Positions 32,613-41,595 of a DNA stretch of 64,000 nucleotides are shown here, piece by piece. The notes under the pieces are model-generated. The model was not told the DNA's origin, did no database searches, and saw only the letters and a list, made by a program, of their open reading frames with translations. The DNA comes from Chloroflexota bacterium (GTDB lineage Bacteria > Chloroflexota > UBA6077 > FW602-bin22). Numbering within the stretch: position 1 is the first letter of the stretch; every line of letters begins with the position of its first letter. Location: contig SCUE01000017.1 in the NCBI GenBank assembly GCA_004297775.1, forward strand, positions 1 to 64,000, in the 5' to 3' direction. The translations under genes were made by a program, and so were the position numbers.

Positions 32613-32796
32613 GACGATTTCGACCTCCACGCGCGCGGGTCAACGCGACGCGTCGTCCACTCTATCCGCCTCGGGTACCGCGTGGCCGTGTCGCGACGTC
32701 GACACGGGCCGTCACCGGCTCGCAACGCTGGCCTGACGATCGCGACTTCGAGTCGCTGGCGCACGCCGCCTCGCGTTGAGTCGGCCCAGAGGCTGG

Positions 32797-32802
32797 TATC
32801 CT
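32797..32802 (+). promoter_or_regulatory. -10 hexamer TATCCT, leaderless arrangement for rhamnonate-dehydratase-like gene
   Basis: TATCCT ends 7 bases before ATG 32810. A TTGAGT at 32776 lies 15 bases upstream of it and may be a -35 box with short spacing. Confidence 0.55.
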
Positions 32803-32809
32803 GTCGCGC

Positions 32810-33970
32810 ATGAAGATCGATCGCGTCAACTGTTTTCAGGTATCCGGTCGGACCACTTTCCAAGGCTCGGAAGAGCGTCAGCTCCAGATGCTCGACGTGT
32901 ATCCCGAGGTGGCACGCCGTGGCCCCGGCCTTGGATCCGATCGTCTGAACGCGACCTACGTCGAGATCGGCGCCAATAACGGACCGGTCGGGATCTTCGG
33001 TCCGATCTTTGCCGAGACCGCTTTCATCATTCGCGAGAAGCTACGCTCGCACCTGCTCGGGAAAGACCCGATGGCCGGCGAATACATCTGGGACCACCTG
33101 TACCGCCAGGACCGCCACGCCCGCAAGGGCAACCAGATGATGGCGATCAGCGCCATCGACAACGCGCTGTGGGATCTCCGTGGCAAGGCGCTCGGACTGC
33201 CTCTCTACCGATTGCTTGGCGGACCGTCGCGGACGCGGGTCGATTGCTACGCCTCGATGCTCGGGCATTCGTTGGAGCCGTCCCGCGTGCGCGAGCGCGC
33301 CCAGGCGATAGTTGCCCTCGGCTACCGTGCCGAGAAATGGTTCTTCCGCCATGGGCCATCCGACGGCCTGGCGGGCATGGCACGCAACGTCGAATTGGTG
33401 CGCACCGTGCGCGAGGCGGTCGGTCCCGATATCGAGATTATGTTCGACTTCTTTATGGGCGGCGACGCCACGTACGTAATCCGGCTGGCCGAACAGGTCG
33501 AGCAGTACCGACCTCGCTGGATCGAGGAGCCGGTGCCGCCGGACCGCATCGGCGACTTCGCGCAAATCCGTCGATCGACGAACATTCCGCTGGCGACCGG
33601 CGAGCACGAGTACACCCGCTGGGGGTTCCTGACGCTGCTCCAGAACGAAGCGATCGACGTCATTCAGGCCGACCCGGACTGGTGCGGCGGCATCTCCGAA
33701 CTGGTCAAGATTGGTACCCTCGCCAGCGCCTACGGCAAGCAGGTCATCCCGCACGGCCACTCGATCCACGCGGCGCTGCACTCGATCGCGTCGCAGTCCC
33801 CGGCGACGTTCCCGATGGCTGAGTTCCTGCTGCGCCACGCGCCGGCGAAGCAGCATTTTCACACTGAGTTGCTGCTGCCCGAGAACGGTTCACTGGCGCC
33901 GCCGGAGGCGCCAGGCCTCGGCATCGCGCTCGACCCGGCCAAAATCGAGTCGCGGGTGGAGCTGGGATGA
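32810..33970 (+). CDS. Enolase-superfamily dehydratase (L-rhamnonate-dehydratase-like)
   Basis: A 386-residue enolase-superfamily enzyme. The capping-domain helix Ala-Ile-Asp-Asn-Ala-Leu-Trp-Asp is present. In the barrel, Lys-Trp-Phe-Phe-Arg-His-Gly-Pro-Ser-Asp-Gly, Met-Phe-Asp-Phe-Phe-Met, Trp-Ile-Glu-Glu-Pro-Val-Pro-Pro-Asp, Gly-Glu-His-Glu-Tyr-Thr-Arg-Trp-Gly-Phe and Pro-His-Gly-His-Ser-Ile-His-Ala match the L-rhamnonate dehydratase subgroup. That enzyme makes 2-keto-3-deoxy-L-rhamnonate. The stop overlaps the start of the aldo-keto reductase gene (ATGA), so the two are co-translated and probably act on one pathway. Confidence 0.87.
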   Translation: MKIDRVNCFQVSGRTTFQGSEERQLQMLDVYPEVARRGPGLGSDRLNATYVEIGANNGPVGIFGPIFAETAFIIREKLRSHLLGKDPMAGEYIWDHLYRQDRHARKGNQMMAISAIDNALWDLRGKALGLPLYRLLGGPSRTRVDCYASMLGHSLEPSRVRERAQAIVALGYRAEKWFFRHGPSDGLAGMARNVELVRTVREAVGPDIEIMFDFFMGGDATYVIRLAEQVEQYRPRWIEEPVPPDRIGDFAQIRRSTNIPLATGEHEYTRWGFLTLLQNEAIDVIQADPDWCGGISELVKIGTLASAYGKQVIPHGHSIHAALHSIASQSPATFPMAEFLLRHAPAKQHFHTELLLPENGSLAPPEAPGLGIALDPAKIESRVELG

Positions 33971-34977
33971 TGGAGTACCGACCGCTCGGCAAGACCGGTG
34001 TCCAGGTCTCGCGCTACTGCCTCGGGACGGCGTTCCTCGGATCGCAGACGCCGCTCGATCGGTCGATCGAGATCGTTCACCGCGCCTGCGATCTCGGCAT
34101 CAACTTCATCGACACCGCCAACACATACGGCGACCGACGTTTCAAGGGCGATCGTCCGGGCTACCCCGACATCTGGCCAGCCGTGGAGGAGGTCGTCGGG
34201 CGGGCCATCGCCGACCGCCGCGATCGTGTCATCGTCGCGACGAAGGTATGCGAGCCCGTCGGTGACGGTCCGAACGATCGCGGCCTGTCACGGCACTTCA
34301 TCATGCGTCAGGTCGAGATCAGCCTGCGTCGCTTGGGCACCGATTACATCGACGTGTACTACGCGCACCACCCCGACCCGCGCACCCCGATCGACGAGAC
34401 CCTGCGCGCGTTCGACGACCTCGTTCGCCAGGGCAAGGTCCGCTACATCGGCATCTCGAACTTCTGCGGCTGGCAGATCGCCGAGTCGCTGTGGATGGCC
34501 GAGCGGCACCACGCGGCCGCTCCAGTCGTGATGCAGACGAACTACAACCTGTTGTCGCGCGATGCGGAGGCGGAGCAACTTCCGGCTCTGGCTCATTTTG
34601 GGTTGTCGTCATTCGCCTTCGCGCCGCTGGCTGGCGGCACTTTGACCGGGAAGTACACGGTCGGCGCCGAGCCGGCGGCGGGATCGCGTGGCGAGTTCTG
34701 GGCCGATCGACCGGGGAATGTCGCGCGAGCCAGTTCCTCGCCAGTCCGCGATGAGCGGGTACTGCGTCAGGTGGCGGTTCTTCGCGATTGGGCCGAGGAG
34801 CGTGGCCACACCGCGGCGCAAGTTGCGCTCGCGTGGCTGCTCGGAAACTCACAGCTCACCGGCGTCATTTCGGGCGCCAGCACCGTTCGGCAACTGGAGG
34901 AGAGCGTCGGCGCGCTCGAGGTCGAGCTTACGGCGGACGATCGGGCCGCGATCGCGCATATCTTCGGCGGTCACTGA
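33967..34977 (+). CDS. Aldo/keto reductase
   Basis: A 336-residue NADPH-dependent TIM-barrel reductase. The catalytic tetrad is visible: Asp in Asn-Phe-Ile-Asp-Thr-Ala, Tyr in Asn-Thr-Tyr-Gly, Lys in Val-Ala-Thr-Lys-Val, and His in Tyr-Tyr-Ala-His-His-Pro-Asp. The coenzyme-binding end has Gly-Ala-Ser-Thr-Val-Arg-Gln-Leu-Glu-Glu. It overlaps the rhamnonate-dehydratase-like gene by four bases, so reduction of an aldehyde or keto sugar intermediate in the same pathway is likely. Confidence 0.92.
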   Translation: MMEYRPLGKTGVQVSRYCLGTAFLGSQTPLDRSIEIVHRACDLGINFIDTANTYGDRRFKGDRPGYPDIWPAVEEVVGRAIADRRDRVIVATKVCEPVGDGPNDRGLSRHFIMRQVEISLRRLGTDYIDVYYAHHPDPRTPIDETLRAFDDLVRQGKVRYIGISNFCGWQIAESLWMAERHHAAAPVVMQTNYNLLSRDAEAEQLPALAHFGLSSFAFAPLAGGTLTGKYTVGAEPAAGSRGEFWADRPGNVARASSSPVRDERVLRQVAVLRDWAEERGHTAAQVALAWLLGNSQLTGVISGASTVRQLEESVGALEVELTADDRAAIAHIFGGH

Positions 34978-35013
34978 CGTCCAGCCTTCCGCGGCGCCGC
35001 CACCGCGGCGAGG

Positions 35014-35268
35014 TCAGGCTTTGGCGTCGACGATGCGGCCGAGCGTCTTCAGCGGTGTGATCGGTTCGGTCGTAACCTGAGAGACGGTGTATTTGCTGTC
35101 GGCCCGCGCGGCGGTCGTAAAGGAGATCGTCGCGCCGTCGGCATTCATGCCGTTGCTGGAATCGATCGGCGCCACCCTCACGTCGTTGGCGCGACGAATG
35201 CCGAGCGCCGGTCCCTGCGCTCCGACGATTCCGCCGACGCTGGCGCTTAGCCCTGCCCCACTGACCAC
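35014..35268 (-). CDS. Small hypothetical protein
   Basis: An 84-residue frame with a GTG start. It has a Gly/Ala/Val-rich first half, then Thr-Ile-Ser-Phe-Thr-Thr-Ala and a Lys/Val/Thr tail. No family is recognised and no ribosome site is clear. Amino-acid use is plausible for a real protein, but it could also be spurious. Confidence 0.35.
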   Translation of the reverse strand: MVSGAGLSASVGGIVGAQGPALGIRRANDVRVAPIDSSNGMNADGATISFTTAARADSKYTVSQVTTEPITPLKTLGRIVDAKA

Positions 35269-35367
35269 GCAAACAGACTAGCACAATCCCCAGTCCGGGA
35301 GAAAAGTGGCTCAAACATCACATGATTCTTGTCAAAAGGTTTACATCGAACATGTTGAACCGACCCG

Positions 35368-35373
35368 TAGACT
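35368..35373 (+). promoter_or_regulatory. -10 hexamer TAGACT, leaderless arrangement for GH13 gene
   Basis: TAGACT ends 7 bases before GTG 35381. No ribosome site is present. This supports the shorter start. Confidence 0.5.
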
Positions 35374-35380
35374 CGATGGT

Positions 35381-36829
35381 GTGAGCGCCGCCCATCCCTT
35401 CCTGTTTGAGGTGAACGCCCGAGTCCGGTTGGCTGCGCTTTCGCGTGCCGCGGGCCGAGCGATGACATTGGCGGATGTCGAGGGTGACGCGCTTGATGCG
35501 TTCGCGCCCCGTGGCGTGGACTTCGCATGGCTTGTCGGCGTCTGGGAGACTGGTCCGATCGCGCGCGCTCTGGCTCAAACCGATCAGGATCTCCGCGGCG
35601 CCTACGACCGCGCCCTTCCTGGGTGGACCGATGACGATATCCTGGCCTCGCCGTACGCGGTCGCCGATTACACGGTCGCGCCGGACTTGGGTGGCGACAC
35701 GGCGCTCGCAATCCTGCGTCAACGACTGCGCGAGCGTGGTTGCCGCCTAGTCCTCGATTTCGTGCCGAATCACGTCGGCCGCGATCACGCCTGGGTGACC
35801 GATCGGCCCGAGTTGTTCGTGCAGAGGCCGGTCGGCACGGAGTATGACGGATTTCGTGTCGGCGACACCTGGATCGCGTGTGGTCGCGACCCCTTTTTCG
35901 CGCCCTGGCGCGACACCGCGCAGATCGATTACCGGTCGAGTGGCGCGCGCGACATGATGCTCGCGGCGCTTCGTTCGATCGCCCAGCGGTGCGACGGGGT
36001 TCGTTGCGACATGGCGATGCTCGTCCTCTCCGATCAGTTCGAGCGAACCTGGTCGGCGTGGCCACGTCCGGCCGACGCGTCCGGCGATGAGTTCTGGCCG
36101 AACGCGATCGCGACCGTTCGCGAAGATACCCGCCACCGCGGCGACCGAGACGGATTTCTCTTTCTGGCCGAGTCGTACTGGGACTTGGAATATCGCTTAC
36201 AGACGCTCGGCTTCGATTTCACGTATGACAAGCGACTCTACGACCACCTGGCGCGTTTCGACGTCGACTTCCTCCGCGGCCACTTGGGCGCCGATTGGAG
36301 CTTCGCCAGGCGATGCGCGCGCTTCGTCGAGAACCACGACGAGGAACGCGCCGCGACGGTGTGGCCATCGCCGGTGACGGCCGCGGCGACCGTCAGCGCG
36401 CTCACCCTACCGGGAGCGCGACTGATCAACGACGGACAGATCGAGGGTCGGCGGATCCGATCACCCGTGCAGCTCGGGCGCTGGCAGGACGAAGCGCCAG
36501 ATGACGGCATCGGCCGCGTCATACGCGCCATCCTGGGCGCGCGTGATGTGCTGACAGGCGACTGGACGTGCATCAATGTCGAGGCGCCCGCTTTCGCGTG
36601 GTCCTGGGATGTCGGAATGCGCGGACGATCGTTGATCGTCGTCAATCTCAGCGACGGGCGACTGGCGCGCCGGATACGCCTGCCGGAGACCGGAATCGCT
36701 GGTCGATCGATTCATCTGATCGATCGACTGGCTAGCCGAGACATCGTCTGCGATGGCGATACCGCGGCCGGCGATGGCATCGTGCTCGACCTGAATCCGT
36801 GGCAGGCGAGCCTCTTCGAGATCGTGTAG
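35381..36829 (+). CDS. Glycoside hydrolase family 13-like enzyme (alpha-amylase fold)
   Basis: A 482-residue alpha-amylase-type barrel. The four conserved regions are present: I Leu-Asp-Phe-Val-Pro-Asn-His, II Gly-Val-Arg-Cys-Asp-Met-Ala (nucleophile Asp), III Leu-Ala-Glu-Ser-Tyr-Trp-Asp (acid/base Glu), and IV Phe-Val-Glu-Asn-His-Asp-Glu (transition-state Asp). No signal peptide is seen, so it acts inside the cell, perhaps on trehalose, sucrose, glycogen or maltodextrin. A small C-terminal beta domain follows the barrel. The frame opens at 35306, but GTG 35381 is chosen because of the TAGACT box and the start of the folded domain. Confidence 0.85.
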   Translation: MSAAHPFLFEVNARVRLAALSRAAGRAMTLADVEGDALDAFAPRGVDFAWLVGVWETGPIARALAQTDQDLRGAYDRALPGWTDDDILASPYAVADYTVAPDLGGDTALAILRQRLRERGCRLVLDFVPNHVGRDHAWVTDRPELFVQRPVGTEYDGFRVGDTWIACGRDPFFAPWRDTAQIDYRSSGARDMMLAALRSIAQRCDGVRCDMAMLVLSDQFERTWSAWPRPADASGDEFWPNAIATVREDTRHRGDRDGFLFLAESYWDLEYRLQTLGFDFTYDKRLYDHLARFDVDFLRGHLGADWSFARRCARFVENHDEERAATVWPSPVTAAATVSALTLPGARLINDGQIEGRRIRSPVQLGRWQDEAPDDGIGRVIRAILGARDVLTGDWTCINVEAPAFAWSWDVGMRGRSLIVVNLSDGRLARRIRLPETGIAGRSIHLIDRLASRDIVCDGDTAAGDGIVLDLNPWQASLFEIV

Positions 36830-36834
36830 CGCCG

Positions 36835-38517
36835 CTACCAGACCCTCAGCCCCGGCGCGTTCGACGCTGACGTCAGCAGGATCTGCACGAACACCGGCAA
36901 ATAGGCGACGAGGATCAGGACGGCCGCCACCGCCAGCCACGGTCGCCATCGATCGACGATCGCCGGCGCGTGATCGGGTCCGGAGATCGCGCGCGCCATC
37001 GGCATCGGAATCGGCGCAGCCCTCGGCGACCCCCAGAGTGTGAAGGCCAGGTTCAAGATGTACAGGACGCCGGAGATGAAGAGCAGCGCGCCGCCAAGGG
37101 CAACCCACGGTAGGTAGATTCGCCATTCTGGCAGAATGTAGGGTGCCGAACCGAGCGCGGTGCGTCGCGGCACGTCCATCAGTCCGAGTCGGTGCAGGTT
37201 GTTGCTGAACACGATCATGCCGATGAACCAGATCCAGACCTGCCATCGCGCCATGCCGATGCTGAATAGTTCGCGGCCGCTCAGATTCGGCACGAGCCAA
37301 TAGGTCACGGCCATGAACGTCAGGGTCACCGCACTGCCGACGGTCAGGTGGAAGTGACCCGCGATCCAGGCGGTGTTGTGAACCGCCTGATTCAACTGGT
37401 ATGAGGCGTTGATCAGACCGCCGATACCGCCAAAGACGAAGAGCCACATCGCCAGGATCTGGCCCGTGACGATTGGGTCCTTCCACGGTAGCCGAAAGAT
37501 CCAGCCGAAGAGACCCTTCCCGCCGTTGTGGCGTCCGGAGTTTTCGAGCGACGCCACGACGTTGAAGAACGTCATGAGGCTCGGGAAGAAAACTCCGAAT
37601 GTCACGACTGCGTGGATTGCCTTGAACACCGGGAGGATGCCTGGATCGGAGACCTGATGGTGCAATCCGAGCGGCGTGGACAGAACGAGGAACAGGAGGA
37701 ACGACACGCGCGCCATCGGATCGCTGAAAAGCTTGCCGCCGGCCTGGCGCGGCACCATCGTATACCACGAGATGTAGGCCGGGAGTAGCCAGAAGTACAC
37801 GATCGGGTGACCGGTGAACCAGAAGAGCGTACGCGCGAGCACGGGGTTCGAGAACTCCGTTAGGCCGACGGCCATCGGAATGACGATCACCAGCATCTCG
37901 ATCGCGATGCCAACGCTGGCGATCGACCACATCGCCATGGTGACGAGGCTCATGAATGCCGCCAACGGCGTCTTCTCGACGGGATTTCGCGCCCGCCACG
38001 CACGCCAGGTCAACGTCAGATTGAGTGTGACCAGCCACGTGCCGATCACGACGAGCGTGAGGCCGATGTAGAAGAACGGATCGGCCTTCATCGGCGGGTA
38101 GAACGTGAAGAGGACCGTCGCGCTGTTCGTCAGAATCGGGACGGCGGCCATCACGAGGCCGACGATCATCAGGACGAGCGTCAGCCATGCGATCTTCGGA
38201 CCGACGAGATTCGTCCGCAGCGAGCGTGTCGTGACGTAGATCAGGAATCCGCAGATGAAGAACGTCGTCCAGACGAGGACGTTCAGGACCCCGTGCAAGG
38301 TAAGGCCCTGGTAGTAGCTCTGGATGAATGGCTTGAGCGCCGGGTAGATATCCATCCCGGCGTGTTCGAGACCCTGGAAGAATCCGAGGGTCATCCCAAA
38401 CGCTAGCGCGATCACCGCGATCGCGATGTGCCAGCTTGCCAAGCGGTCCTCGGTGTGGAACGACATCGGCGCCGCCGACTCGGTCGCCGCGTGGTAGACG
38501 GGCTGACGCATGCTCAT
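36835..38517 (-). CDS. Cytochrome c oxidase subunit I, type B (ba3-like)
   Basis: A 560-residue heme-copper oxidase subunit with about 13 membrane helices. Heme and copper ligands are visible: His in Leu-Thr-Leu-His-Gly-Val-Leu-Asn, the cross-linked pair in Thr-Gly-His-Pro-Ile-Val-Tyr-Phe, the copper-site His-His in Leu-Gly-Leu-His-His-Gln, and His in Ile-Ala-Gly-His-Phe-His-Leu. The Ile-Val-Tyr-Phe-Trp-Leu-Leu-Pro form and a single K-channel-type pattern fit the B family. It reduces oxygen to water and pumps protons. It starts at ATG 38517, overlapping the subunit II stop as ATGA. Confidence 0.92.
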   Translation of the reverse strand: MSMRQPVYHAATESAAPMSFHTEDRLASWHIAIAVIALAFGMTLGFFQGLEHAGMDIYPALKPFIQSYYQGLTLHGVLNVLVWTTFFICGFLIYVTTRSLRTNLVGPKIAWLTLVLMIVGLVMAAVPILTNSATVLFTFYPPMKADPFFYIGLTLVVIGTWLVTLNLTLTWRAWRARNPVEKTPLAAFMSLVTMAMWSIASVGIAIEMLVIVIPMAVGLTEFSNPVLARTLFWFTGHPIVYFWLLPAYISWYTMVPRQAGGKLFSDPMARVSFLLFLVLSTPLGLHHQVSDPGILPVFKAIHAVVTFGVFFPSLMTFFNVVASLENSGRHNGGKGLFGWIFRLPWKDPIVTGQILAMWLFVFGGIGGLINASYQLNQAVHNTAWIAGHFHLTVGSAVTLTFMAVTYWLVPNLSGRELFSIGMARWQVWIWFIGMIVFSNNLHRLGLMDVPRRTALGSAPYILPEWRIYLPWVALGGALLFISGVLYILNLAFTLWGSPRAAPIPMPMARAISGPDHAPAIVDRWRPWLAVAAVLILVAYLPVFVQILLTSASNAPGLRVW

Positions 38518-38984
38518 TCGACGATCACCTTTCCGGACATCAGGTGATGACCGATGCCGCAGTATTCGTGGCAGATGAGCAGGTACTCGCCCGGCTTGAC
38601 GAAACGTGCCGTCTTGCGCGAGATCTGACCGGGTAGGAGCATGATGTTGACGTTCGTGCCTTGGATGCGCATGCCGTGGATTACGTCAGCGCTCGAGGCA
38701 ACGAACGTCACTTCCGCGCCGGCCTTGACGCGTATCTCTTTCGGCTCAAAAGTCCACATCTTGCCGACGATCGTGGCCTGATAGGTTCCCGGTCCAGTTT
38801 GAACCACGCCCGGCGCGTTGAACGGGGCGATCTGAGAAATCGCCCGCGGGTCGATCATCCCCTCCTGGCCCGGCACGTGAATGCCGTGGGTCACGTACGC
38901 GTAGAGGAGGAGCCCGAGGAGCGCGATCGGGATGAGTGCGCTTGGGATGATCCACGAAAGCTCGAGCGTCTGTTCGCGCGACAT
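38514..38984 (-). CDS. Cytochrome c oxidase subunit II (CuA)
   Basis: A 156-residue subunit II with one membrane helix (about residues 12-34) and an outer cupredoxin domain. The CuA site is His in Asp-Val-Ile-His-Gly-Met plus Cys-His-Glu-Tyr-Cys-Gly-x3-His-x2-Met, so both Cys, the Glu carbonyl, the second His and Met are intact. It accepts electrons from a cytochrome c or a blue-copper protein and passes them to subunit I. ATG 38984 is preferred because GGGTAGGA precedes it at good spacing; the frame is open to 39020. It is four bases from the IIa gene. Confidence 0.93.
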   Translation of the reverse strand: MSREQTLELSWIIPSALIPIALLGLLLYAYVTHGIHVPGQEGMIDPRAISQIAPFNAPGVVQTGPGTYQATIVGKMWTFEPKEIRVKAGAEVTFVASSADVIHGMRIQGTNVNIMLLPGQISRKTARFVKPGEYLLICHEYCGIGHHLMSGKVIVE

Positions 38985-38988
38985 GTTC

Positions 38989-39138
38989 CTACCCCCGCCC
39001 GAGGACTTGGAGATAGACATTCATCCAGGCGGCGATCGCGACAATGAAGAAGCACGCCAAGAGAACGAACGTACCTCGTGGGATCTCGCGGTCAATCGCG
39101 TCCTCTTCGGTGCCGGACGCGCGCGCATCCTCGCTCAT
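38989..39138 (-). CDS. Cytochrome oxidase subunit IIa-like micro-protein
   Basis: A 49-residue gene. An acidic N-terminus of about 18 residues leads into one membrane helix ending Ala-Ala-Trp-Met-Asn-Val-Tyr-Leu-Gln-Val-Leu-Gly-Arg-Gly. This matches the layout of subunit IIa of Thermus ba3 oxidase (Pro-x-Gly, helix, Trp-x2-Val-Tyr, x-Arg-Gly at the end), which packs against subunits I and II. The stop TAG is four bases before the subunit II ATG, and GAGGTGAGGT is just upstream of its own ATG. It is the first gene of the IIa-II-I operon. It is too short for routine gene calling. Confidence 0.82.
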   Translation of the reverse strand: MSEDARASGTEEDAIDREIPRGTFVLLACFFIVAIAAWMNVYLQVLGRG

Positions 39139-39224
39139 ACCTCACCTCATTCCGGCACAGCACAACACCCCTCCCGTTGGTGCGCGCGACGCGATGCTGT
39201 CGCGGCGCCGTGCTCGGCGAATCG

Positions 39225-39245
39225 GGGAATTCCCTGATTTCAGGG
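39225..39245. promoter_or_regulatory. Overlapping palindromes upstream of the oxidase operon
   Basis: GGGAATTCCC (39225-39234) overlaps CCCTGATTTCAGGG (39232-39245), about 90 bases upstream of the IIa gene. They may be a regulator site for the oxidase operon. No matching regulator is recognised. Confidence 0.3.
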
Positions 39246-39332
39246 TGCGCGGCACGTGAGCCGGGAGCGGTCGTCCGAGCGAATCCCGCCGCCCCATTGG
39301 TGCCCCGGCTGGTGATTCGGCTCGGAGACGCT

Positions 39333-40178
39333 CTACAGACGCGCTAACCAGGCCTCGTAGGCGCGCGCCTGATCGGATGACAGCGTGCGTGGCACGCGCA
39401 CGAGAGCCAGTCGGCTTGGGCTGCTGAAGAGGTGTTGGGCGATCGCCGGCGCCGATCGTCCGACGTCCTCGAGTTGCTCTCGACGGGCATACAGCGTGGC
39501 GAGGTTGGGGAATAGCTCGATCGCGGCTTCCGCGTCTGGCGCGCGTACGTCGCGCCAGACGACCTTGGCGACGTACGATCCGGCGCGGCCGAGCATGCGC
39601 GTTGGATCGGTGTCGGCGGTGAGCACCGTCACTCCCGTGATTGCGATCCCACTTGTGGCGAGCGACGTGGCGATCTCTTCGGGCGTCACTCGACGACTGC
39701 CGGGCTCGGGTGTCGGCCGCGCGCCGGATCGCTCGCTGGTCGGGACAGCGGTTGGCACCGGCTCGCTGGGAGTCACGATCCGCAGAGGCGGTTCCGTCTG
39801 TGAGACAGCTTCCCAGGTGAACCGCTCGTCATTCCTTCGTCGGTACACTCCGCCATCTGGGGCGCGGACCCAGGTCCGGGAACCATCGGTGAACGCGACC
39901 AGGCCGTCGGCGCGGCGCCAGACCAACAGGCCGTTCGTCGTGCGTTGCTGTGTGTCGGTGCCCGACGGACTGTCGCTCTCATCCTCCACGCAGTCGCCGA
40001 CGATGTCCGGGATCGCCCCATAGACCTCCGCGAATCCGTGGCGAAACTGGCACTGAGCCGGTGACGGCGCGGGCCGTGGTTCGGGCGTCAGCCATTTCGG
40101 CCCAATGGCGCAGGCCGTCGCGACGATCGCGATGGCCGCGAAGGAGGCGGCAAGTCGCCTATCGACTCGTGCCAGCAT
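39333..40178 (-). CDS. Chloroflexi-type hypothetical lipoprotein
   Basis: A 281-residue lipoprotein with signal peptide and lipobox Val-Ala-Thr-Ala-Cys, Cys23. The middle region contains Gly-Asp-Cys-Val-Glu-Asp-Glu, Gln-Arg-Thr-Thr-Asn-Gly-Leu-Leu-Val-Trp-Arg-Arg-Ala-Asp-Gly and Phe-Thr-Asp-Gly-Ser-Arg-Thr-Trp-Val-Arg-Ala-Pro. I know this repeat style from many Chloroflexi and Thermomicrobia envelope proteins, where its role is unknown. A Pro/Glu-rich linker and a C-terminal alpha/beta domain follow. The frame opens at 40298, but ATG 40178 places the signal peptide correctly. Confidence 0.72.
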   Translation of the reverse strand: MLARVDRRLAASFAAIAIVATACAIGPKWLTPEPRPAPSPAQCQFRHGFAEVYGAIPDIVGDCVEDESDSPSGTDTQQRTTNGLLVWRRADGLVAFTDGSRTWVRAPDGGVYRRRNDERFTWEAVSQTEPPLRIVTPSEPVPTAVPTSERSGARPTPEPGSRRVTPEEIATSLATSGIAITGVTVLTADTDPTRMLGRAGSYVAKVVWRDVRAPDAEAAIELFPNLATLYARREQLEDVGRSAPAIAQHLFSSPSRLALVRVPRTLSSDQARAYEAWLARL

Positions 40179-40341
40179 CGCGCTCGGCGAACACGACGTA
40201 CTCGGCGCCCAGAACCTGGCATCGAATCGCGAGTCCCCGCGCGAAGAGATCGTCATTTTCGGGCATTGCTCGCTCTCCTCCTGAAGTCCTGGCGGCACAC
40301 GACGTCATCCGGCCGCGGCCGCGATGGCAGTATCGACCGTC

Positions 40342-40347
40342 TAGACT
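40342..40347 (+). promoter_or_regulatory. -10 hexamer TAGACT of the 2-hydroxyacid dehydrogenase gene
   Basis: TAGACT lies 30 bases before ATG 40378, with GGGAGG in the leader. This gives a conventional short 5' untranslated region, in contrast to the leaderless genes. Confidence 0.5.
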
Positions 40348-40377
40348 GCGCCGGTACGTTTCAAGGGAGGATCAAGA

Positions 40378-41394
40378 ATGGTATTCAAAGTTGTCGCCAC
40401 GCCGTGGGGACGGCGCGCCATTCCCGACTACACGCTCGAACAGGAAGCTCTTACGCCACTCGGCATCACGATCGACGTCGTTGCGACCGAGACCGAAGAG
40501 GAGTACATCGCGAAGGCGAAGGACGCCGACGCGGTCGTTGCCGGCGGACGCCGACTGACCGCAAACGTGATTCGTGGCCTGGACAAGGCGAAGGTTATCT
40601 CGGCCGGCGGCGTTGGCGTCGACTCCATCGATCTGGATGCCGCGACAGAAAAGGGTATCGTCGTCACGAACGTTCCGGACGTGTTCATCGAAGAGGTCGC
40701 CGTCCACGCGTTCATGTTGCTGCTCGCCTGCGCCAAGAAGACGATCATGCTCGATCGGGTCGTGCGCGAGAACCGCTGGGCGGATAGCCGCCTCTACATG
40801 AAGCCGATGCCGCGCGTCGTCGGCGATACGCTCGGTATCGTTGCATTCGGCAACATTCCGCGTCTCGTTGCCAAGAAGGCGAAGGGATTCGACATGAAGG
40901 TCCTCGCCTGGGACCCATTCGTGCCGGACTCGGCGTTTCAGCAGGCCGGTGTCGAGCGCGTCACCGACCTGAAGGACCTGTTCCGACGCAGCGACTTCGT
41001 ATCGGCGCACCTACCGCTGAACAAGGACACCCGTGGCATCCTCAACTACGAGTTGTTCAGCGTGATGAAGCCAACCGCGTACTTCATCAACACCGGACGC
41101 GGGCCAGTTCACAACGAGGCCGATCTGATCCGCGCCCTCCAGGAAGGCAAGATGGCTGGCGCTGGCCTCGACGTCATGGAGGTCGAGCCCACGTCGCCGG
41201 ACAACCCGCTCCACAAGATGGAGAACGTCGTCCTGACGCCCCACACCGCGTCCGTTTCCGACTGGGCCGATATCGAGCGCCGCCGCCGGGTCGGTCAGGA
41301 GATCGCGGCGGTTCTCCAAGGCCGTATGCCACGCTTCGTCGTCAACAAGGACGTCCTCAAGAAGGTCAACCTGGCCGAGGTCGTCCGCGCGTAG
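40378..41394 (+). CDS. D-isomer-specific 2-hydroxyacid dehydrogenase family protein
   Basis: A 338-residue NAD-dependent dehydrogenase related to phosphoglycerate and lactate dehydrogenases and CtBP. Catalytic residues are visible: Arg in Ile-Asn-Thr-Gly-Arg-Gly-Pro, Glu in Val-Met-Glu-Val-Glu-Pro, and His in Leu-Thr-Pro-His-Thr-Ala. The dinucleotide loop is unusual: Leu-Gly-Ile-Val-Ala-Phe-Gly-Asn-Ile-Pro-Arg, where the family has Gly-x-Gly-x2-Gly. Only the middle Gly is kept, with Ala and Pro at the others, so cofactor binding may be altered. A ribosome site GGGAGG precedes the ATG. The substrate, possibly a sugar acid, is unknown. Confidence 0.85.
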   Translation: MVFKVVATPWGRRAIPDYTLEQEALTPLGITIDVVATETEEEYIAKAKDADAVVAGGRRLTANVIRGLDKAKVISAGGVGVDSIDLDAATEKGIVVTNVPDVFIEEVAVHAFMLLLACAKKTIMLDRVVRENRWADSRLYMKPMPRVVGDTLGIVAFGNIPRLVAKKAKGFDMKVLAWDPFVPDSAFQQAGVERVTDLKDLFRRSDFVSAHLPLNKDTRGILNYELFSVMKPTAYFINTGRGPVHNEADLIRALQEGKMAGAGLDVMEVEPTSPDNPLHKMENVVLTPHTASVSDWADIERRRRVGQEIAAVLQGRMPRFVVNKDVLKKVNLAEVVRA

Positions 41395-41433
41395 GTTGAA
41401 GTCGTCTGGGCGGCGATTCGTCGCTGCCGAACA

Positions 41434-41479
41434 ACGAAAAACCCCCGGACGGTCCTCGTTGCCGAGGATCGCGCCGGGG
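41434..41479 (-). terminator. Intrinsic terminator at the 3' side of the higBA operon
   Basis: An imperfect long hairpin of GC-rich arms (CCCCCGG...CGAGGA / TCCTCG...CCGGGG) is followed on the minus strand by TTTTTCG. It is oriented to stop minus-strand transcription after the antitoxin gene and may also slow the dehydrogenase transcript from the other side. Confidence 0.65.
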
Positions 41480-41595
41480 ACTACGGTTCAACTGCATCGA
41501 ATGGCGCCTTGCGGATGGACCTATCGGCGTGAGGACAGGTTGTTAAGAGTGGCCGACGCTGCGCTCGATAGCCTGCCAAACCCTGCCAATGATCC

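Noticed and set aside
36461..38188. 575-codon minus-strand frame over the oxidase gene
   Set aside because: It lies in a different frame of the oxidase subunit I and GH13 genes. The hydrophobic helices and ligands are only in the chosen frame.
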